A stretch of DNA of 45,154 bases from a virus, in IMG/VR virus record IMGVR_UViG_3300012936_000033, positions 1 through 45,154 of that record, one strand, 5' to 3'. Shown here in pieces: positions 31,367 to 39,951 of the stretch. Position numbers and translations under genes: made by a program. Position 1 is the first letter of the stretch. Every line of letters begins with the position of its first letter. The notes beneath the pieces are model-generated. The model was not told the DNA's origin. It worked only from the letters and a program-made list of their open reading frames with translations, and made no database searches.

Positions 31367-32445
31367 CGTCTTCTTGAAGAAGTGTAGATCATTCCAAGAC
31401 CGTCAGTGAATTCACCTTTTTCAAACTTAACTTTGAAATCCTTAGCTACTTGCTTAACTTCTTTTTCAACTTTGGGGTATCTTTTCTTATCCATGAGGAA
31501 ACTAAGAACACCGTCATCAAAGTCAATATCTTCAACACCAAAAGTAGAAGAAAGCTCACTTCTTAATTCTTCTACATTAACAGTCCCTGCAAGAACGATG
31601 TGTCCTGCAACCTTACGAGTAGAAGCAACACGCATTACATCACCATAGAATCTTCTCAATTGCTCAAGAATGAAAGGTGCTTTAACCTTGAACCTACGAG
31701 TTAGCTTTTTAACAATCTGATCTGATTCAAAACCATCTTCTACAAGTTCATGCAATGCACCATAGAAGTCATGCTGACCACCCGAAAAAGGAATATCATC
31801 ATAGGCGTTTGGTGGAATCGCCTTTGATCTCACCTTATCTAAGTCTCTAGGCATTATGTTGCGAGATGGACGACGAAAAATGTCTCGTGGAACACGGCGT
31901 CTTGTCTTACCTGCTAGACGATAAGTGCGTGGGTCGATCTTGTTTGGTTCGACTTTCCCATACTTATCCATAAGTTCTTTTACCGCTTCCTTAATAGCAG
32001 TATCCGTTTCATATTCATCTGCCCAATCAAGAACATAGTCAAGGTCATCATCAAGATTCATCTCAAACTCTTTAATAACAGCTTTAAGGAAATTATCACT
32101 GTTGTAAAGGTTGAACTGAATAGCTTTTTCACCTATTCTCACACGACTCAATTCTTCAATTAAAGAAGAACGATCAAAAGCATTTTCTACAAGATCATCA
32201 ACAAAGTTGTACGGTGGTAAACCATTGCTAGGAATGAAATGATAAATAAAGCAGCTTTTAAAAGTCTCTTTGATACTGGAAATAGTGCGCTTGTTATTGT
32301 ATTTCCCACCCACATAAATGCGGATAAAGCCTTTGCCTTTTTCAATCTTAAAAAGATCATTTGGGTTGTATATTACGGCTGATCTTTCAAGTCTAGCAAT
32401 CCTAGTCTCAAGATTTCGAATAATTTCTGAAGCTGTCCTTCTCAT
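31363..32445 (-). CDS. Leader-coiled-coil protein 5, probable virion protein (360 aa)
   Basis: The protein begins MRRTASEIIRNLETRIARLE, the shared leader, on the minus strand. A domain at about 30-150 (FIRIYVGGKYNNKRTISS, then FIYHFIPSNGL) loosely resembles the leader protein at 12233. A basic linker (LAGKTRRRVPRDIFRRP) follows, then a helical segment with VASTRKVAGHIVLAG near residue 275. A C-terminal alpha/beta domain (about 285-360) ends in RRR. AAGGG is 8 nt upstream and motif A lies at 32489. It is co-directional with the next leader protein and sits 3' of it. No enzymatic motif was recognised. Confidence 0.6.
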   Translation of the reverse strand: MRRTASEIIRNLETRIARLERSAVIYNPNDLFKIEKGKGFIRIYVGGKYNNKRTISSIKETFKSCFIYHFIPSNGLPPYNFVDDLVENAFDRSSLIEELSRVRIGEKAIQFNLYNSDNFLKAVIKEFEMNLDDDLDYVLDWADEYETDTAIKEAVKELMDKYGKVEPNKIDPRTYRLAGKTRRRVPRDIFRRPSRNIMPRDLDKVRSKAIPPNAYDDIPFSGGQHDFYGALHELVEDGFESDQIVKKLTRRFKVKAPFILEQLRRFYGDVMRVASTRKVAGHIVLAGTVNVEELRSELSSTFGVEDIDFDDGVLSFLMDKKRYPKVEKEVKQVAKDFKVKFEKGEFTDGLGMIYTSSRRR

Positions 32446-32454
32446 TTTAATTCC

Positions 32455-32482
32455 CTTAAGTGAATATGTTAGATCACTTAAG
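32455..32482 (-). promoter_or_regulatory. 9-bp hairpin next to the ribosome-binding site of the gene at 32445
   Basis: CTTAAGTGA and TCACTTAAG (32455-32463 and 32474-32482) pair perfectly around a 10-nt loop; the downstream arm runs into the AAGGG ribosome-binding site. Unlike 14271, the motif A copy (32489-32504) lies fully outside the arm, so transcripts from it would probably keep the stem. Confidence 0.4.
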
Positions 32483-32488
32483 TGGAAT

Positions 32489-32504
32489 CATAAATGAACT
32501 ATTA
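32489..32504 (-). promoter_or_regulatory. Motif A (putative late promoter), leftward
   Basis: On the minus strand TAATAGTTCATTTATG lies 44 nt before the leader protein start at 32445 and 2 nt past the stop of the upstream leader gene. Confidence 0.6.
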
Positions 32505-32506
32505 AT

Positions 32507-32992
32507 TCACTTAGCTTCTCTAATATACTTTTCAGCATCTCTAATTGAGATTAACTCACCGTTGACCAAACTACCACCAGCTAAAAGAGCAGACCAATAC
32601 TTAAAGTACATAACGGTACTATGACTGTATTGCCCCGCGTATTCATTTGGAGAACCATCCCAATTTCTTTCAGGTGCGTGTTGGTCTACATAAAAAGCGA
32701 TTAAAACAGTGACTTCTGCACCATCTGGGTTATACCGAGTAACGGGTACTGTCTTAGATTGTTCCGCTACTATTCTCATGTGAGTCAAAACATATTGATC
32801 TTTACTTAATCCTTCTTTCCTAAGAAAATGATTAAAGTCAATTTCGTAGTAACCAAAGTCAGAGTGGGTAGGTGTTATGTCTCTACTCTTTGGTCTTTCT
32901 TTCTTAATCTGTTTAGCAAAGGTTGACTTCTTTTCAAGTCTTGCAATTCTTGATTCAAGATTTCTTAGGGTTTCAGAAGCAGATTTTTTCAT
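32507..32992 (-). CDS. Leader-coiled-coil protein 6, probable virion protein (161 aa)
   Basis: A longer frame would begin at 33031, but AAAGGA sits 8 nt before ATG 32992 and the protein then starts MKKSASETLRNLESRIARLE, the shared leader. After a basic linker (KQIKKERPKSRDITP) the domain contains HSDFGYYEIDFNHF, similar to SGFYKFEIDGN in the leader protein at 12233, and a single-domain alpha/beta core with PERNWDGSPNEYAGQYSHS. Both proteins therefore may share more than the leader. Motif A overlaps the stop of thyX upstream. Confidence 0.65.
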   Translation of the reverse strand: MKKSASETLRNLESRIARLEKKSTFAKQIKKERPKSRDITPTHSDFGYYEIDFNHFLRKEGLSKDQYVLTHMRIVAEQSKTVPVTRYNPDGAEVTVLIAFYVDQHAPERNWDGSPNEYAGQYSHSTVMYFKYWSALLAGGSLVNGELISIRDAEKYIREAK

Positions 32993-33036
32993 AGGACTTT
33001 TCCTTTGGTTAAGTTTATATCTACCAATCAAGAATA

Positions 33037-33052
33037 TATAAACATACTATTA
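33037..33052 (-). promoter_or_regulatory. Motif A (putative late promoter), leftward
   Basis: On the minus strand TAATAGTATGTTTATA, starting at the last bases of thyX. It is 44 nt upstream of the leader gene at 32992 and closely matches the copy at 23458. Confidence 0.6.
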
Positions 33053-33793
33053 ATCTAAAGGTGGTATCTTGCCATGCTTTACAAAATTAGCATGAGCTAA
33101 TGGCCAGAGTGTTTGAATTTGGCGGCTAATTTCTCGAGCTAATAACTTGATTTCCCATTGAGCATCAGCATGATCTCGCTTTGCAATGAAGCTATTGACC
33201 CAGTTATGTAATGAACCAGTTGCCCAATATGTCGTGTATAAGTTCTGTGGTAGAACCATGCGCGCTTGATCTCGAGCCACACCTTTCTCTACAAGCTGAT
33301 TATAAAGCCTAATAGAATCGGTAGCGTGGCTTTTAATAGCAGATACAGCATCTAATTTTAGGTGTTTGGGGAAATCTGTTGGGTCAAACTCAACAACAGG
33401 ATTAAAAGTTTCATCAAGACTAGCTTGGCGATTTTTAGTGTCTTGTTTCCGCATTTCACTTGGGAAATAAAATTCAATGTCAGAGCTCGTATATCGACGA
33501 GAAATTTCATTATAAGAGAATGTCCTATGTCTCATTTGCTGCCTAGCAACAAAGAGTGGTGCTTTGATCCAAAAAGAAACGACATTATGTTCGGTAGTTG
33601 ATGTGTGACCTTCTTTAATTAGGAAGTTGCAAAGTTTTTCTTCCCGTTCACCCATTTCAGTAGATACTTGACCAAGACTAGCTCTTGCTGAATTTACAAT
33701 TGTAAGATCATTTCCCATCGCTTGAATAAGTGCAACACCCCCAATACCATCATCATAGATGTTCACTTTATTCGCCCTAAAATCATTTGTCAT
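33050..33793 (-). CDS. thyX: Flavin-dependent thymidylate synthase
   Basis: The ThyX signature RHRxxSxNExSxRY is complete at residues 88-101 (RHRTFSYNEISRRY). It makes dTMP from dUMP using methylene-tetrahydrofolate, FAD and NADPH. The 247-residue length fits the family. The start could extend to 33868, but AAAGG lies before ATG 33793, and the longer version adds a non-family N-terminus and covers an inverted repeat. Motif A of the next gene overlaps the stop. ThyX with thymidine kinase, PyrFE and DUF3310 forms a pyrimidine theme. Confidence 0.95.
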   Translation of the reverse strand: MTNDFRANKVNIYDDGIGGVALIQAMGNDLTIVNSARASLGQVSTEMGEREEKLCNFLIKEGHTSTTEHNVVSFWIKAPLFVARQQMRHRTFSYNEISRRYTSSDIEFYFPSEMRKQDTKNRQASLDETFNPVVEFDPTDFPKHLKLDAVSAIKSHATDSIRLYNQLVEKGVARDQARMVLPQNLYTTYWATGSLHNWVNSFIAKRDHADAQWEIKLLAREISRQIQTLWPLAHANFVKHGKIPPLD

Positions 33794-33814
33794 ATTCCAC
33801 TTACCTTTCTTGAA

Positions 33815-33838
33815 TGTGGTATAATTATCTATACCACA
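33815..33838. promoter_or_regulatory. 9-bp inverted repeat upstream of thyX
   Basis: TGTGGTATA (33815-33823) and its complement (33830-33838) are separated by 6 nt. The site lies 22 nt before the thyX start and contains TATAAT-like bases, so it could be an operator, promoter or mRNA hairpin. Confidence 0.45.
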
Positions 33839-33877
33839 CGACCATAAAAAGGATATTGAATATGCCAAAACTTTTGA

Positions 33878-34120
33878 CTACACATCCTTGTGTTTTTCTT
33901 CCTGGATAAGCACATCTGAAACATAAGAAGGAACAGTAGGTCTTAAGAAATATTTTATCGCTGAAACTCTTTCTTCATATAACCTTCTATATTGAGTAGT
34001 TGAAAGAGGAACGAATGGATATTTAGGTTCTTTAGACAAACAATTCACACAAGTTTGATTTTCTAAATACGGCGTTAGGTGGTACAAACCACAACTTTGA
34101 CAAATTTCATAACCAAACAT
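33878..34120 (-). CDS. Small zinc-ribbon protein (80 aa)
   Basis: Two Cys-x-x-Cys pairs (CQSC at 7-10 and CVNC at 24-27) form a zinc ribbon of the rubredoxin type. The rest is helical with many charged and aromatic residues. Proteins of this kind in phages often bind RNA polymerase or nucleic acid, but no specific family is evident. GGAG is 5 nt before the ATG. It is directed into thyX with an 84-nt gap that includes the inverted repeat. Confidence 0.65.
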   Translation of the reverse strand: MFGYEICQSCGLYHLTPYLENQTCVNCLSKEPKYPFVPLSTTQYRRLYEERVSAIKYFLRPTVPSYVSDVLIQEEKHKDV

Positions 34121-34143
34121 ATTAACTCCAAAGGGTTCAAGTA

Positions 34144-34611
34144 ATGAGACGAGATGCTTACGGTAAGTGTCCAGTAAAGTGGTTTATCGATGATCTAGGG
34201 AAAAAGAGATGGGTTTGCTTTGTGCATCTGGCCCCTTACCACAAACACCTTGAAACATCAGAAAAGTGTTGGTACACCACTTGTCCAGGACGAAGTATGA
34301 TGGGTTATCCACTTACAGAAGACGAAATCAAAGAAAGAAAAGCTAAAACAGCAAAAGCTGCAATTAAAGCAAACGAACCCACAATTCAGATTCAAGAACC
34401 AGCAAAAACTTGTGCAATGTATAATTGCAACAATAGGGTTGCATCTACACGCAAGAAATATTGTTCCGATGTATGTCGCCAACGAAAAGCGCGTGCTGAT
34501 TATGAAACTAGAAACCCAAATCGTAGGAAAAAGGCTACCTTAAAAACAGATGAACCTACAAAGTCTGCCACACTTGAAAAAAATGCACATAAAAGTAGGA
34601 AACTAAGGTGA
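34144..34611 (+). CDS. Basic zinc-finger protein (155 aa)
   Basis: The protein has an N-terminal half with scattered Cys/His (CPVKWF, CFVHLAPYHKH, CWYTTC) and a second zinc site CAMYNCNNRVASTRKKYC then SDVCRQRKAR, the YCSDxCRQR pattern of small regulatory zinc-finger proteins. The C-terminus is very basic and low in complexity. It is divergent from the zinc-ribbon gene over a 23-nt gap. AAAGGG precedes the ATG. It is followed by a strong bidirectional terminator. Nucleic-acid binding is likely; the role is unknown. Confidence 0.55.
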   Translation: MRRDAYGKCPVKWFIDDLGKKRWVCFVHLAPYHKHLETSEKCWYTTCPGRSMMGYPLTEDEIKERKAKTAKAAIKANEPTIQIQEPAKTCAMYNCNNRVASTRKKYCSDVCRQRKARADYETRNPNRRKKATLKTDEPTKSATLEKNAHKSRKLR

Positions 34612-34617
34612 TCTACC

Positions 34618-34661
34618 AAAGCTCCATTTAAAAGTTTCAAATGGCTTTTAAATGGAGCTTT
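34618..34661. terminator. Bidirectional rho-independent terminator
   Basis: AAAGCTCCATTTAAAAG (34618-34634) and CTTTTAAATGGAGCTTT (34645-34661) pair over 17 bp around a 10-nt loop. A-rich and T-rich ends allow termination in both directions. It lies between the convergent zinc-finger and sheath genes. Confidence 0.85.
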
Positions 34662-34669
34662 TCCTTTAC

Positions 34670-37600
34670 TTAGCTACCTTGAACAGTAAAAGTAAACTGG
34701 ATGTAAAGGAGTGGGAATACAGGCTTATAGAACACATCTACCAAAAGACCTGTTGGATCATTTGGATCAGTCTGGACTGAAAGACCAGTATAAGTTGCAA
34801 TCACTTGATCTCTAACCAATTGCTTAAAGAGGTTATTTACACGACCTTCAATTTGTTGAACCGTTTGAGGAACAAACTTAAGACCAATGTAGCGATTACA
34901 AAGATTACGAACTCGTAAATGTACATCGTCTGCAATCTGAACAACTGTTGGTGTCTTAGTAAGAACAGAAGTCATATTCGTAGTAAGACCATGACGAACT
35001 TGGATTCCATTAACTGTTTGCTTAAGAACAGTCACACCTGCATTTGCAGTTGCGTTAGCTTCTACATCATCAAGTGTACGACCAAGTTCAGTAAATCCAG
35101 CAATGGCACGATTTGTCCATGGTGTAGCAGAATCAAGTCCTGGATTAGAAGTCGCAAGAGCAACAGCAACAGCAACCATTTCACCACCAACAAGATAAGA
35201 TTGGGTAATCCCATTCTCATCACTATAACGAATACGAGCCATGTCTGGATAAATCAAACAAATACGACTATTGCCCGTTGCTTGTGCAAGCGCTTGAACA
35301 TCACGAGGTTGTGTACCAACCGCAACACCTAATACGGCACGACGCTCAGAACGATAACGAATCGAAGACTGAACATCACAATGATTAGAAATTGCAGAAA
35401 GCAATGATGTAGTTGCTGGAACAAGTGGCATAAGTACGCTTGGTGCTAAACCTGGAACAATTTCACCTTCAATTTCCTGAAGTGCCGCAATCATTTGCTG
35501 AATTGTTGGTGTAGTTTGATCTGATGAAAGCTGAATTTGCTTACAAGCCAGAGAAGTTGCACCATTAGAGAACGCAAGGAAAGCACCCATTGAAAGTGTA
35601 TTTTCAGGACTAATTGGACCGTAAGTATTAAGTACATCTGCAAGGTTAGTGAAAGTTCTAGTGTTAAAGCTAGAACGATCTCTTGTAAAGTCGATGTAAT
35701 AAGTTTGACCAATATTAGGTTCTTCACCTTCTTTGTAGAAAGTTTCTATAACCGCATTATCCGCAACTTGTGTGTCAAGTGTATTTGTCACCACAAGAGA
35801 AACACCAGGAATTGCAAAAACTGGGATGTTGGCATTAGTTGTAATGCTAGTACCTACACTAAAAGTAAGCCTTGAATTTACACCTGTTGGATATGAAATA
35901 CCACCAGCACGAGGAAGAATCGTAATTGAGAACCCAGTAACAGAGTCTGTGTAGGTTTGACCAATTCTACCATCCGCACCCACACCATTCTTTAATGTAG
36001 ATGTGTTAGCAGAACCAGAACCTGCACCATTATTAGATACAACATTAAATCCTTGAATCGCGGCTTCACCTACAGCACCTGTAGAAGTTGTGATCTTAAG
36101 ACCAGTGCCTTTACGCTCAGCAATGTTTCCGCCAGTCACATTGAGGATACTTGAAACACCAGCTTCAAGTGATTCAATTCCAACATATTGCTTACCAACC
36201 GCATTAGTGTGGATAAGTGCAACAGCATTATCACCAAACTTAGTAGCTAAGTTATTCTCTTGATCTACAGAGAAAAGTGCAAGTTTGATATTATTATTAT
36301 TTTGAACACTACTCATAAAGCCATCTGCAACAGCTTGTGCTGGAAGACCTACTGTTGAAATAATTGTTCCATTAGTCAAGCCAAATGCAGAATTAGCAGA
36401 ACCATTACCAACCTTTAGGTATGAGTTTGTGGTTGCGTTGTTGCTTATAATACGAATGGAGTGACCTTCAATACGAGCTGAAGCATGAGTATTGAAATCA
36501 GCATCATTATTTAGCGCATCAATGAGCTCTTTAATGTCAAGTTCGGCACCAGCACCATTTGCACCCGCAAAAGTATGGTTGATAGCAATACCGTCAATTA
36601 CGATTGAAAGCACATTATTAGCAGCAGTCTCACCTGTACCATCATAAAGTTTCTTAGCTGGAATACCAGTAGCCTCATCAACATCATCCCAACCAACATT
36701 GAGTAATATACTTGGCTTATCAAGAACAGATGTACGAGAAGGTGAAACATCCAATTCCTTCGAAATACCCATAAGATCAAGATTAGTTCCAGTTGTCACA
36801 CTGATACCTAAATCTAAATTTGTTGGTGGGTAGTAGAAATTACCTGGAAGGATACGATTCTTAAGAATCAATCGATCTCTTAATGGTCCACCAAGATCAG
36901 TTGAAACCTTAGATGCAACAGGTAAGAAACCAAACTTAGTTTGAGTTCCACCAGCCGCGGTATCAAAGTCAATACCAGCAATCGAAAGGAATGTAGTATT
37001 TTGAGCGGCACCAATAAACTCAATGTATCCGAAATCATCAACATTAAGCCCTTGATCTGGAAGTGAAGTGATAGAGAAAACAAGACGCCCGCTAGTATCC
37101 GCGGTAACGCTAACTTGTAAACCATCAAACTTAGCTTCTGCAGCTACACGATCGGCAATATGTGCGTTCATTTCGGTTTCAATAGCTTCGGCTAAAAGAG
37201 ACGCATTTGGATAAACCGCTGCAGGTATTTCACATTCCTCAGGAGCAGCAAAGGTATTATTGGTACTACCCGTGTAAGTAAATGAGAACTTACGATATGT
37301 ATCAGCTACACCACCATCATCAATCGCAGCCCAAGCGCTAAATGATGACATAGCGGTATATGAAGGACTAACAAGTGCCGCTTGGTCGTTAATCGCACTA
37401 ACAAGATTTGATACTGTTTGTGCATTTTGCGCAGTAAATCCAGCGGAACCAAATGCTTTCCCATCAACCACAAGATCAACGGATGTTGAAGCAGCATCAC
37501 CAAAGTTTTGATTATCAGAGCCTGGTGTATAAGGAAGAACTTCACTTACTACATGACAAAGACTACCTAATCGACCACCCTCAGTTGGCTGGTCAAATTC

Positions 37601-39508
37601 AACAGTTACACCTTGTTGGTCAATAGTGAGTTCAAGTGTATCTGTTTGACCAGGTACTAAATAGTAAGGTGCTGAACCTTCCACAAACAAAGAAGCTGGA
37701 GTTGGATCAAAATCACCAAATTCAAGAGTAATTGTTTCCTCAACAGGAGTTCCTACTTGTGCAACTCTAGCTCCAGGTTGTGCCTCAGAACCACTTGGGA
37801 ATTCAACGACAACTTCAGTAAGGTCAGTACCCTTAGCAGTTAATGTAGGTGAAAACAATGATGAAGAACCAGTAGTAATTCCATAAGTACCAATGCCTGA
37901 AGCACCTACAGTATTTACAACCACATTATAAGCATTAAGATCAAACTTATCTTGAATCACGCTATAAAAGAATGTGGCGAACACCTTGTGGTTTGTAGGT
38001 GGCGCTGTCGCAAGTGTGATTTGTGATTTTGCAGCATCAACTTTAGTGATCGTAGCAACAGGATTTTCAAGAGCATCCGCAAATGAAACACCTGTTCGAA
38101 CGGTAATCAAAGAAGGGTTTGATGTTGGAAGACCACGACCAGTACCATCCACAGGTTGATAAGGAAGTTTGAAAGTTTTTGCTAAAACACGAGATGGGAT
38201 AACACTTGTATCAATCACAGGAGAACATTCTAAAAGAAATGCTTTTTCATCTCTTAAAGAAGCAGTGACTTGTGAAGTACCAAAAGCAACATCACCTTCT
38301 TGAATCAAACCATTTGAAACAAGAACCGCGGTTCCCCAAACAATTCGATCATTGTGTAATACAAAATCAATATTCTGGGTGAACTTACCAAATTCACCAC
38401 CTTCACTTGGCGTTAGTGCCACACGGTCAATAGATTTAACATCCCTACCTGGAATATAATCAAATTGATCGCGGAAAGTGTTGTGGTGATAAGTCACAGT
38501 TAAAGTTGAACCAACTAATGGAGCAGAAGCCAAAGTGAATGACCCAGTGTTTCCATCTACAGTTAATGCTCTAACTTCAACATCATTAACCTTAACAGTA
38601 ATAAGATCAACATTTGTAGTTGGAATACCACCATTTGAACCATCTACAATAGGCTTATTTGCCGTAAAGAAAGTAGTCGCTCGTGGTGTTCCTGTTTGAC
38701 CTTTATAAATACCAACCGCTAAGTTAGCAGTTCCTTCACCAATTAAAATTTCACCATTTGCAGATAAAATAAGGTTTTCAGACCCATTTTGATCTACATA
38801 GGTACTTGCAACGAGAGAACCTATTTCAGCGCCATTAATAGCATTTTCAACTTTATCAAGTGAACTCGCACGATTTGCATCAACACCGAGTGTAATTACA
38901 CCAGTCACACCATCACAAGTAATGATTAGAGTGTTATTTTGATCTGTGATTACAAAATCACCAGCACTACCTAGAATTTCAGTTTGGAATTCTGAAACTT
39001 GTGATGTTAAAACTTCATCTTCAACCAAAGTGTCTGTACGATTGAAAAAGTATGAAACCCTTACATCATCACCTTCACTTGGAGCTTCCGCTAATCGAAT
39101 GATTCCGTTTGCACCATCTACTTCAAGAATTACAGTAGCATTTCCATTGATAGTAGCAGTTACAGAACTAGGTGTTGTAGAACTTGTCCCTGTTCCATCA
39201 CCAGTCACAATTGGGAAATTACGAACCAATAGTTTTGTAATTTCGCCATCATAACTAGCTAAGATTAAAGAACCGTCTGGATTAGTTCCAGAAATCATTC
39301 TTCCAGTCGGATCTTCTTCTACAATCCTTTGATCGATTGTAGCAGAAGAACCACGAACCAATTCACGGCCTTTAGCCTCAAAGGTTTGTTTACCAACACC
39401 AATCAGTGTTGGCACTCTACCTTGAAGCTGAGCCAAGTTAGTATTATTTTCTTCAAAAACAGTTTGGGTATATACCCCTGGTGGTGCGTATCCGCCTTCA
39501 ATAGCCAT
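34670..39508 (-). CDS. Contractile tail sheath protein, giant form (1612 aa)
   Basis: The N-terminus (YAPPGVYTQTVFEE) and the C-terminal 350 residues (NRAIAGFTELGR, then TVNGIQVRHGLTT to LLYIQFTFTVQGS) are typical of contractile tail sheath proteins. Between them are many beta-rich segments with repeated forms such as ATVILEVDGANGIIRLAEAP and VRALTVDGNTGSFTLASAP, suggesting inserted Ig-like or DUF-type domains. Known sheaths run from about 390 to 700 residues, so at 1612 this is one of the largest I can imagine. AAGGAG is 8 nt upstream, 5 nt after the zinc-ribbon gene. The sheath polymer contracts to drive the tube into the host. Insertions may decorate the outside of the sheath. Confidence 0.85.
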   Translation of the reverse strand: MAIEGGYAPPGVYTQTVFEENNTNLAQLQGRVPTLIGVGKQTFEAKGRELVRGSSATIDQRIVEEDPTGRMISGTNPDGSLILASYDGEITKLLVRNFPIVTGDGTGTSSTTPSSVTATINGNATVILEVDGANGIIRLAEAPSEGDDVRVSYFFNRTDTLVEDEVLTSQVSEFQTEILGSAGDFVITDQNNTLIITCDGVTGVITLGVDANRASSLDKVENAINGAEIGSLVASTYVDQNGSENLILSANGEILIGEGTANLAVGIYKGQTGTPRATTFFTANKPIVDGSNGGIPTTNVDLITVKVNDVEVRALTVDGNTGSFTLASAPLVGSTLTVTYHHNTFRDQFDYIPGRDVKSIDRVALTPSEGGEFGKFTQNIDFVLHNDRIVWGTAVLVSNGLIQEGDVAFGTSQVTASLRDEKAFLLECSPVIDTSVIPSRVLAKTFKLPYQPVDGTGRGLPTSNPSLITVRTGVSFADALENPVATITKVDAAKSQITLATAPPTNHKVFATFFYSVIQDKFDLNAYNVVVNTVGASGIGTYGITTGSSSLFSPTLTAKGTDLTEVVVEFPSGSEAQPGARVAQVGTPVEETITLEFGDFDPTPASLFVEGSAPYYLVPGQTDTLELTIDQQGVTVEFDQPTEGGRLGSLCHVVSEVLPYTPGSDNQNFGDAASTSVDLVVDGKAFGSAGFTAQNAQTVSNLVSAINDQAALVSPSYTAMSSFSAWAAIDDGGVADTYRKFSFTYTGSTNNTFAAPEECEIPAAVYPNASLLAEAIETEMNAHIADRVAAEAKFDGLQVSVTADTSGRLVFSITSLPDQGLNVDDFGYIEFIGAAQNTTFLSIAGIDFDTAAGGTQTKFGFLPVASKVSTDLGGPLRDRLILKNRILPGNFYYPPTNLDLGISVTTGTNLDLMGISKELDVSPSRTSVLDKPSILLNVGWDDVDEATGIPAKKLYDGTGETAANNVLSIVIDGIAINHTFAGANGAGAELDIKELIDALNNDADFNTHASARIEGHSIRIISNNATTNSYLKVGNGSANSAFGLTNGTIISTVGLPAQAVADGFMSSVQNNNNIKLALFSVDQENNLATKFGDNAVALIHTNAVGKQYVGIESLEAGVSSILNVTGGNIAERKGTGLKITTSTGAVGEAAIQGFNVVSNNGAGSGSANTSTLKNGVGADGRIGQTYTDSVTGFSITILPRAGGISYPTGVNSRLTFSVGTSITTNANIPVFAIPGVSLVVTNTLDTQVADNAVIETFYKEGEEPNIGQTYYIDFTRDRSSFNTRTFTNLADVLNTYGPISPENTLSMGAFLAFSNGATSLACKQIQLSSDQTTPTIQQMIAALQEIEGEIVPGLAPSVLMPLVPATTSLLSAISNHCDVQSSIRYRSERRAVLGVAVGTQPRDVQALAQATGNSRICLIYPDMARIRYSDENGITQSYLVGGEMVAVAVALATSNPGLDSATPWTNRAIAGFTELGRTLDDVEANATANAGVTVLKQTVNGIQVRHGLTTNMTSVLTKTPTVVQIADDVHLRVRNLCNRYIGLKFVPQTVQQIEGRVNNLFKQLVRDQVIATYTGLSVQTDPNDPTGLLVDVFYKPVFPLLYIQFTFTVQGS

Positions 39509-39513
39509 GAGCT

Positions 39514-39951
39514 TTACTCCTTAGATGAGGATGATCTTTGTTGTTCTAATTTATTCATTCTATCTTGACGGGTCTCACGATAAACCTTTGCTGGATCAGG
39601 CAAAGATTCGTATGTTCCATCAGGTAGTTTCATTATATCAAGTCCAGTTGACCCTGGAGTTGAATTAACGATGTCCCATTTATCCCTATTTCTTTTATAA
39701 ATGAGGTCCCACTTTTTTTGGGCGTCTTCACCAATGACACGATCATAATCCATGTCGAAAGACTCAATTCCTGAATCTTGTACTTTCATTGATGTTGAAA
39801 CAGAAGCCTGAAATCCAACAGTGAGATTTGGTGAACCTTCCGCAAATGCACTTGCTCCACATGAGGTACAGTCAATCGTATCCGTACCTCTGGATACTCG
39901 CTTGCGTTGTGAAAAACCACAACTTGTGCATTGAAACTTTAGGATAGGCAT
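39514..39951 (-). CDS. Zinc-ribbon protein next to the sheath gene (145 aa)
   Basis: CTSCGFSQRKR at 8-18 and CTSCG at 28-32 form a zinc ribbon at the N-terminus (FmdB-like). The rest is acidic and mostly disordered with a serine-rich end. It is cotranscribed with the sheath (5-nt gap) and lies downstream of the motif A copy at 39984. A role in tail assembly or chaperoning of the sheath is possible by context, or it may be a minor virion protein. GAAAGGAAACC precedes the ATG. Confidence 0.55.
   Translation of the reverse strand: MPILKFQCTSCGFSQRKRVSRGTDTIDCTSCGASAFAEGSPNLTVGFQASVSTSMKVQDSGIESFDMDYDRVIGEDAQKKWDLIYKRNRDKWDIVNSTPGSTGLDIMKLPDGTYESLPDPAKVYRETRQDRMNKLEQQRSSSSKE

Noticed and set aside
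33794-33868. Longer N-terminus for ThyX
   Set aside because: The extension is not ThyX-like and would cover the inverted repeat; AAAGG supports ATG 33793.
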